A stretch of DNA of 64,000 bases from CAIWKO01 sp964469155 (GTDB taxonomy: Bacteria; Bacteroidota; Bacteroidia; Bacteroidales; CAIWKO01): NCBI GenBank assembly GCA_964469155.1, contig CAYXXU010000004.1, positions 19,383 to 83,382 on the forward strand, in the 5' to 3' direction. This document shows positions 59,578 to 64,000 of the stretch, in pieces. A program made the position numbers and the translations under genes. The stretch's first letter is position 1. The number at the start of each line of letters is the position of its first letter. Below the pieces are notes generated by a model. It saw nothing but the letters and a program-made list of their open reading frames with translations. It did no database searches and was not told the origin of the DNA.

Positions 59578-61047
59578 ATGAGGCTTAAATCATTTTTTTT
59601 ATTATCACTCCAGATCGTCATATCCTTAATTGCAGTAGGTCAAAATACCATTACCACTAATTCTCCGGTTCAGACATCTTTTTGTGCCGGAGGGAATTTA
59701 ATTGTTGAATATACTTCAACCGGTACATTTCCATTGGGATGTACTTTTTCTGCCGAGTTATCAGACGGTTCCGGTAGTTTTGCCAACCCCGTCACTATCG
59801 GGTCCATGCCCATTAATACAGGCATTATTGCCGGTACCATTCCCAGCAATACTCCGTTTGGATTTAATTACCGTGTCAGAGTGGTGGCAAACAATCCTTA
59901 TACGGTTGGTACAACGAGTACTACCCCGATAATTATCACCAGCACAGCTGTAACTGCAACTATTATCGCAAATCCTTCTACTGAGGTTTGCCACGGTGAT
60001 ACTGTGTCGTTATGGGTAACCTTCAATGCATCCTATCACTGGTCGACAGGGGAAACATCCCAAACCATACATGTTACGAACGATGGCACTTATTATGTAA
60101 CTGTGACCAATTATCTTACCGGTTGTGAAGTAACCTCCGATCCAATGCATATTACTGTTCATCCGACACCAGTAGTGAATTTTGGTGCAGATAAAGAAGT
60201 TTGTGCCGGTCAGAGTATTACCCTTAATGCAGGTTCAGGATACTCCACTTATCTTTGGAACGATAGTTCGGCTCTGCAGACCTTACTTGTTCAGCATAGC
60301 GGTAGTTATTCTGTGGCTGTGGTGGATAGTTTTGGCTGCAAGGGCGGAGATACTGTAAAAGTACTTTTTCATAACAATCCTGTAGTCGATCTTGGCCCGG
60401 ATACCAGCTTATGCGGCAGTGCATTGCTGATCTCAGCCGGGACTGGATATGCTGGGTACAACTGGAACAATGGTTTATCTTTCAATCCGTCGTTACTGGT
60501 TGGGTCATCAGGAACCTATATGGTTTCTGTCCTGGATTCAAACGGTTGTTCTGACCGCGATACCATCGTAGTTACCATTCATCCGTTTCCAGATATTACC
60601 CTGGGAAATGATCTCTCTGCTTTCGGAAGCAGTATTACTTTGGATGCAGGCCCTGGATTTTCGTTGTATAACTGGAACAACGGACAAAGTTTCACCCGGT
60701 TTTTTACTGTTACCGGTTCAGGTACCTATTTTATTAAAATCACCGATCAATATGGCTGCTCTGGTTCTGATACTATTAAGGTAACTTTAGTGGCTCCTGG
60801 CTGGAATGATGAATTTGCATTATTTCCCAATCCTTTCCATGATGTTCTCAACATTGTTTCAGTTCTGGATCTGTCAGGTACGGTTCCTGTTTTGTACGAC
60901 ATGCTCGGGAAGTATTATTATCCGCAGTTTTCGGCTAACAGCGCAAATATGCAAATCAATGACGGATGTCTGGCCTGTGGTTGTTATATGCTTTTTCTGA
61001 AAAAAGATGATCAACTGCGTCAGGTGGGGAAGGTTGTATTTTACTAA
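59578..61047 (+). CDS. Secreted Ig-like repeat protein with T9SS type A-like tail
   Basis: The protein has 489 residues from the ATG at 59578; the signal peptide MRLKSFFLLSLQIVISLI starts there, whereas the open frame runs back to 59446 without coding character. Domains: an N-terminal beta domain (about residues 20-120), then about four Ig-like repeats of 75-80 residues, each with a YxWxxG or YLWNDSS core and a GC-x-G-D-T-x-x-V end (for example GYSTYLWNDSS, FGCKGGDTVKV, YAGYNWNNG, CSDRDTIVVTI). The C-terminus (FALFPNPFHDVLNIVSV, LYDMLGKYYY, CGCYMLFLK) is a degenerate type A Por tail. An exported surface protein. Confidence 0.85.
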   Translation: MRLKSFFLLSLQIVISLIAVGQNTITTNSPVQTSFCAGGNLIVEYTSTGTFPLGCTFSAELSDGSGSFANPVTIGSMPINTGIIAGTIPSNTPFGFNYRVRVVANNPYTVGTTSTTPIIITSTAVTATIIANPSTEVCHGDTVSLWVTFNASYHWSTGETSQTIHVTNDGTYYVTVTNYLTGCEVTSDPMHITVHPTPVVNFGADKEVCAGQSITLNAGSGYSTYLWNDSSALQTLLVQHSGSYSVAVVDSFGCKGGDTVKVLFHNNPVVDLGPDTSLCGSALLISAGTGYAGYNWNNGLSFNPSLLVGSSGTYMVSVLDSNGCSDRDTIVVTIHPFPDITLGNDLSAFGSSITLDAGPGFSLYNWNNGQSFTRFFTVTGSGTYFIKITDQYGCSGSDTIKVTLVAPGWNDEFALFPNPFHDVLNIVSVLDLSGTVPVLYDMLGKYYYPQFSANSANMQINDGCLACGCYMLFLKKDDQLRQVGKVVFY

Positions 61048-61071
61048 AAATTTAGGGGGTGGGCTATTTGC

Positions 61072-61443
61072 TTAAAATAGTTTCAAAAGAGAGAAACCAA
61101 GAAAGGTAGCTACAATACCAAAAACCACGCTTAATAAGATATAAAAAAGCGCTATCCACCACTGTCCATCGCGGATCAGCGAAAAGGTTTCATTTGAGAA
61201 TGCTGAGAATGTGGTAAAACCGCCTAAAATGCCGGTGATGAGAAATAATTGCCATTCGTGGCCAAAGCTAAGTTTTTCACTTAATCCGAAAGCCAACCCT
61301 ATAAAGAAACATCCTAATATATTGACGCCTAATGTTCCAATTGGGAATTCAGAAGTGTACCGGCTGTGGATTATTTGCGAAAGCAGATAGCGTGATACGC
61401 CTCCGATAAAACTTCCCGAACCAATTACCAGTAATAATTTCAT
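61072..61443 (-). CDS. crcB: Fluoride channel CrcB/FluC
   Basis: The protein has 123 residues from the ATG at 61443, the normal family length; an upstream in-frame codon at 61515 would add 24 residues past the -7 element at 61464-61471 and is rejected. Four membrane segments. FluC marks: GSGSFIGGVSRYLLSQ near the start, FPIGTLGVNILGCFFIG (Asn in the pore), and GGFTTFSAFSNET (the conserved TTFSxF fluoride track). It exports fluoride as a dual-topology dimer. I saw no fluoride riboswitch in the 21-base leader. Confidence 0.94.
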   Translation of the reverse strand: MKLLLVIGSGSFIGGVSRYLLSQIIHSRYTSEFPIGTLGVNILGCFFIGLAFGLSEKLSFGHEWQLFLITGILGGFTTFSAFSNETFSLIRDGQWWIALFYILLSVVFGIVATFLGFSLLKLF

Positions 61444-61463
61444 GTTGTCTAAGAAAAAGTTAG

Positions 61464-61471
61464 CAAAAATA
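61464..61471 (-). promoter_or_regulatory. -7 element of crcB
   Basis: TATTTTTG on the minus strand, 21 bases before the ATG at 61443. Divergent with the SPFH gene promoter at 61480-61487. Confidence 0.6.
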
Positions 61472-61479
61472 ATGAAAAT

Positions 61480-61487
61480 TAATTTTG
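61480..61487 (+). promoter_or_regulatory. -7 element of the SPFH gene
   Basis: TAATTTTG, 44 bases before the ATG at 61531. Confidence 0.55.
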
Positions 61488-61520
61488 ATGTTATAAAACT
61501 TATTACCTTTATCAAAAAAA

Positions 61521-61526
61521 AGGAGG
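61521..61526 (+). promoter_or_regulatory. Strong Shine-Dalgarno site before the SPFH gene
   Basis: AGGAGG, four bases before the ATG at 61531. A full anti-SD match like this is uncommon in Bacteroidota, where most genes in this window have none. Confidence 0.75.
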
Positions 61527-61530
61527 ACTT

Positions 61531-62409
61531 ATGCCAATGTTAATTTTTTATATCGGAGTTCCGGTATTATTGCTTTTCTTCATGGGAATGAGGATAGTAC
61601 GCCCCACTCATCGTGGATTGATCGAACGTCTTGGAAAATATAACCGCTTTGCTGATGCGGGTTTCCATTGGATCATCCCTTTTATTGAACGTATGTTCCT
61701 TGTTAATATCACTGAGCAAATGGTGGATGCAGAACCCCAGGAGATCATTACCAATGATAATCTGAATGCGCGTGTGGATGCCCAGGTGTATTTCAAGGTA
61801 AAAGATGACGAAGAAAGTGTAAAATATTCTCAATATAATGTAAACCGCTATCAATGGCAAATTGTGAATCTGGCACGTACCACGCTCAGAAATATTATTG
61901 GTACGCTTACGCTTAAATCGGCCAACAGTGAGAGAGGTAAAATTAACTCGGAACTGCATAAAACCTTGTGCGAGGAAACAAAAAGCTGGGGCATTGACAT
62001 TGTGCGCACTGAGCTGAAAGAAATTGACCCCCCGAAAGATGTTCAGGAAACCATGAACAAGGTGGTGAAAGCCGAAAATGAGAAAATTGCTGCCATCGAT
62101 TATGCTACGGCTGCCGAAACAGTGGCCGATGGTGTGAAACGTTCCAAGATAAAAGAAGCCGAAGGGGTGAAGCAAGCCAAGATATTGCATGCCGAGGGGG
62201 AAGCCGGCGCCATTAAATTGGTGAACGAAGCGGCCGATAAATATTTTACCGGTAATGCCCAATTGCTGCGCAAACTGGAAGCATTGGAAAAATCGCTCGA
62301 AAACAATGCAAAAATAGTGTTGCCCACCAACTCAGAACTGGTTAATATTATTGGTGATATGGCCGGAATTACTCCTTTACCCATTAAGAAGAGAGAGGAA
62401 GAGAAGTAG
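61531..62409 (+). CDS. SPFH/band 7 membrane scaffold protein (stomatin/paraslipin-like)
   Basis: A 292-residue protein. An N-terminal membrane segment (about residues 3-20) is followed by an SPFH domain: IVRPTHRGLIERLGKYNRFA, DAGFHWIIPFIERM, and VDAEPQEIITNDNLNARVDA. The C-terminal half is a heptad coiled coil (ENEKIAAIDYATAAETVADG, KIKEAEGVKQAKILHAEGEA) ending in TPLPIKKREEEK. Such proteins form oligomeric membrane rings that organise proteases or lipid domains. The usual partner NfeD is not adjacent. It has a full Shine-Dalgarno site. Confidence 0.93.
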   Translation: MPMLIFYIGVPVLLLFFMGMRIVRPTHRGLIERLGKYNRFADAGFHWIIPFIERMFLVNITEQMVDAEPQEIITNDNLNARVDAQVYFKVKDDEESVKYSQYNVNRYQWQIVNLARTTLRNIIGTLTLKSANSERGKINSELHKTLCEETKSWGIDIVRTELKEIDPPKDVQETMNKVVKAENEKIAAIDYATAAETVADGVKRSKIKEAEGVKQAKILHAEGEAGAIKLVNEAADKYFTGNAQLLRKLEALEKSLENNAKIVLPTNSELVNIIGDMAGITPLPIKKREEEK

Positions 62410-62520
62410 GGAAGAAGCCGGAAGTCAGAAGACCGGAGACGGGAGACCGAAGTCAGAAGAACGAAGACTTAAGAAATGAGTTGATTTAGTTTATTAGATT
62501 GATTAAGGTAGATCATGAAC
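62404..62520 (+). repeat. Composite dispersed repeat, copy C
   Basis: GGAAGTCAGAAGACCGGAGA followed by GACCGAAGTCAGAAGAACGA, then GAGTTGATTTAGTTTATTAG and GATTAAGGTAGATCATGA. Same order as copies at 5036 and 49036-49240. The following bases to 62684 are CT-rich with repeated CTCCAAACTCC words; no gene seen. Confidence 0.6.
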
Positions 62521-62684
62521 GGGAGTTGTAAGATAACTTTGTGCCCTGAGTGTATCCATAGTTCAATTCCTCACTTCAAACTCCCTTCTCCAAACTCCTA
62601 TATCCCTTTTACTATGTGCACTTTTGTGTATTCTTGCCCTCTATGTTTCTATTTGCCTATGTGTTGAGTCATTGCTCCTCACTC

Positions 62685-63260
62685 CTAATTCTTCCGTTTG
62701 GTATTGATATGAAATCCCAATCCACCTGATATCATGATCTCATCGAGTTTAATGCTTCCCGAAGGGCTGCCCCGGTAGCGCGATATCATATAGTTGGCTG
62801 CAATAAAGAAATCAGCGTATTTCGAGAAGAACAGGGTATAACCCGCCGAAATGCTTAACACGGGCATCAACCGGCCAGGTAAAACCACATCTGCATTACC
62901 AGGGTTGTTTGGTTTAGTAAAAGAAATACCTGGCTGCAGGCCTGCATAAAAATCGCTTCGGCCCTTGGGCAAATGTATCAAAGCTCCAAACAATACTATG
63001 GCATTTTGTTTCAACACCGGGTTCTTCTGACGCGAATCAATATACCAAAAACAATCACCGCGCACGCTGATGATCTTTTCGGGAAAATACTCCAGGTTGC
63101 CGCTGACGTACAGATTGGTATTCTTGTGCTGAAGCATGAAACCCTGGTTTAGGGCCAGGTTGAACTTGATGGGTTTGTTGGATGTAAAATCCGGTTTTTG
63201 CTGGGCAAAGCTGAGCGAGGCCATCAGCAGGAGTGCTGCACTCCATAGTCTGGTTACCAT
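62685..63260 (-). CDS. Outer-membrane beta-barrel-like protein
   Basis: A 191-residue protein with signal peptide MVTRLWSAALLLMASLSFAQ. The mature part shows alternating hydrophobic/aromatic strands separated by short turns, typical of small eight-stranded barrels: NLYVSGNLEYFPEKIISVRG, FYAGLQPGISF, YTLFFSKYADFFIAANYMIS, and a final GGLGFHINT. No specific family recognised. It follows and overlaps (7 bases) another predicted barrel gene on the same strand, so the two form an operon and may be paralogues. Confidence 0.75.
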   Translation of the reverse strand: MVTRLWSAALLLMASLSFAQQKPDFTSNKPIKFNLALNQGFMLQHKNTNLYVSGNLEYFPEKIISVRGDCFWYIDSRQKNPVLKQNAIVLFGALIHLPKGRSDFYAGLQPGISFTKPNNPGNADVVLPGRLMPVLSISAGYTLFFSKYADFFIAANYMISRYRGSPSGSIKLDEIMISGGLGFHINTKRKN

Positions 63261-63871
63261 AGGTCTGCAATTTTATAGTATAAACTCACATGAAGTAAAA
63301 TATGGTCGTGTATGCCTGAACCCTTTTCTTTGGTAAAGGTGGTTCCCAATTCGTCATGGCTGGCAATGATCCTGGTGCCGAAGTGCACCATATATTGTGC
63401 GGTGGCCGAAATATCAAAGCGTTTGGTTATATTCAAATGGGTTCCCACGCCTCCCTGCACCGAAGCGCTCCATCGTTCGGCAAAATTGGAAGCAATGACA
63501 TCATCAGTAAACTTAAGATATTCGAAACAATGCCCTGCCAGAATGTAAGGCTGCACAATAGGTTGGGGGTTTTTGGTAAGATAATACATCACGCTCCAGC
63601 CAATGTGAGTATCGGCTCTCCAGCCGAAGTCGGAAAGGTCGGCGGTGAGATGGTCGAGAAACCATTCGGTGTTGACACGGTCGGAGAACTGAAGCCTGAA
63701 CTGTGCCCCGCTGCCAAAGGCAGGTTTTTGCCATTTGCCGTCGTTTACCAGGCCGTAGCTGGCCCTTGCTCCTAATGAAAATATCCCCGAGCGGGATTTT
63801 TTCATGCGTAGCTCCTGTGCATTGACAGGTAGAAGCATTGCTACCATAATGATCGTCAGTAAGGTTCGCAT
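63254..63871 (-). CDS. Outer-membrane beta-barrel-like protein
   Basis: A 205-residue protein with signal peptide MRTLLTIIMVAMLLPVNA. Barrel-like strands include FSLGARASYGLV, GSGAQFRLQFSDRVNTEWFL, YYLTKNPQPIVQPYILAG, WSASVQGGVGTHLNITKRFD and the final ILLHVSLYYKIADLW, which ends in an aromatic residue as expected of the barrel-closing strand. The function is unknown. It is the first gene of the pair with 62685-63260; its promoter should lie in 63872-63960, where no clean TAnnTTTG was found. Confidence 0.78.
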   Translation of the reverse strand: MRTLLTIIMVAMLLPVNAQELRMKKSRSGIFSLGARASYGLVNDGKWQKPAFGSGAQFRLQFSDRVNTEWFLDHLTADLSDFGWRADTHIGWSVMYYLTKNPQPIVQPYILAGHCFEYLKFTDDVIASNFAERWSASVQGGVGTHLNITKRFDISATAQYMVHFGTRIIASHDELGTTFTKEKGSGIHDHILLHVSLYYKIADLW

Positions 63872-64000
63872 ATCATTTAGGTGTTGGTTCGGCTTTATAA
63901 CGTAAGAACTTTAAAAATATTGTGTCTATGTGAAAATTTTTATAAAAAAAATCACTGTTGTCCGGTAAAAGTTTAAAGGAAGCCGAAGCCTAAGCCCGGC

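Noticed and set aside
61444..61515. Longer N-terminus of CrcB
   Set aside because: It would span the -7 element and exceed normal family length; the ATG at 61443 gives the standard 123 residues.
61444..61530. Fluoride riboswitch before crcB
   Set aside because: The leader is only about 20 bases and shows no riboswitch-like pairing.

Overview
The window is chromosomal DNA from a member of the Bacteroidota; the order cannot be fixed from the sequence. Supporting signs are type IX secretion system (T9SS) sorting domains of both kinds (type A tails on four proteins, type B 'gliding' C-termini on two), Bacteroidota -7 promoter elements (TAnnTTTG) in front of many genes, few clear Shine-Dalgarno sites, and moderately AT-rich DNA with AT-rich intergenic regions. 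Gene order looks like ordinary core and accessory chromosome. I see no prophage, conjugative element, IS transposase or CRISPR array.

Layout. 1-4.2 kb: the 3' part of a large secreted multidomain protein (InlB-like, LamG, SUEL-type lectin and dockerin-like parts), then a secreted YD-like repeat protein. 4.6-5.0 kb: RNase P RNA. 5.3-10.2 kb: a compact cluster of ketoacyl synthase, chain-length-factor-like protein, deacetylase, LolA-like carrier and dehydratase, as in aryl-polyene/flexirubin-type loci, followed by a CysQ phosphatase. 10.1-12.8 kb: an exported glutathione peroxidase and a TMTC-like membrane TPR protein. 13.0-21.9 kb: two giant T9SS type B proteins plus a small secreted protein; the first contains nine tandem units of exactly 225 bp. 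21.9-25.0 kb: DUF4342, a split transketolase and a VanY-like peptidase. 25.0-32.1 kb: accessory or poorly known genes, a decayed MORN-repeat gene, an orphan XRE regulator with an operator-like palindrome, a hairpin cluster, a 21-bp minisatellite and several small exported proteins. 32.3-36.7 kb: a double AAA+ ATPase with a membrane partner, a ProX-like deacylase and a GreA/B-like protein. 36.7-37.4 kb: a GIY-YIG gene set between a broken 5' copy of tRNA-Ser and the intact tRNA-Ser(CGA), then tRNA-Gly(CCC). 37.5-49 kb: two MATE transporters, a CapA-like protein, a CDF metal exporter, a TraB/GumN protein, an orphan OppA-type lipoprotein, a second 21-bp minisatellite and a beta-CASP RNase. 49-64 kb: T9SS cargo proteins, a FabH-like synthase, a ComB-like phosphatase, an S1/P1- or phospholipase C-like protein, an agmatinase plus deoxyhypusine-synthase-like pair, CrcB, an SPFH protein and two outer-membrane barrel proteins.

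Themes. A large share of the coding capacity makes secreted or surface proteins, at least six of them T9SS cargo. Tail-to-tail intergenic regions repeatedly hold structured or repetitive DNA (27.0-27.35, 28.8-29.0, 43.6-43.7 and 47.3-47.6 kb). Three dispersed intergenic repeat types recur: CACAAAG-rich, GAAGTCAG/TTAAGTTTATT composite, and tiny GC-rich palindromes. The most unusual object is the GIY-YIG/tRNA-Ser arrangement near 36.7-37.2 kb. It looks like a small element that entered the tRNA gene at the D-arm/anticodon-arm boundary and brought a replacement promoter and 5' end.
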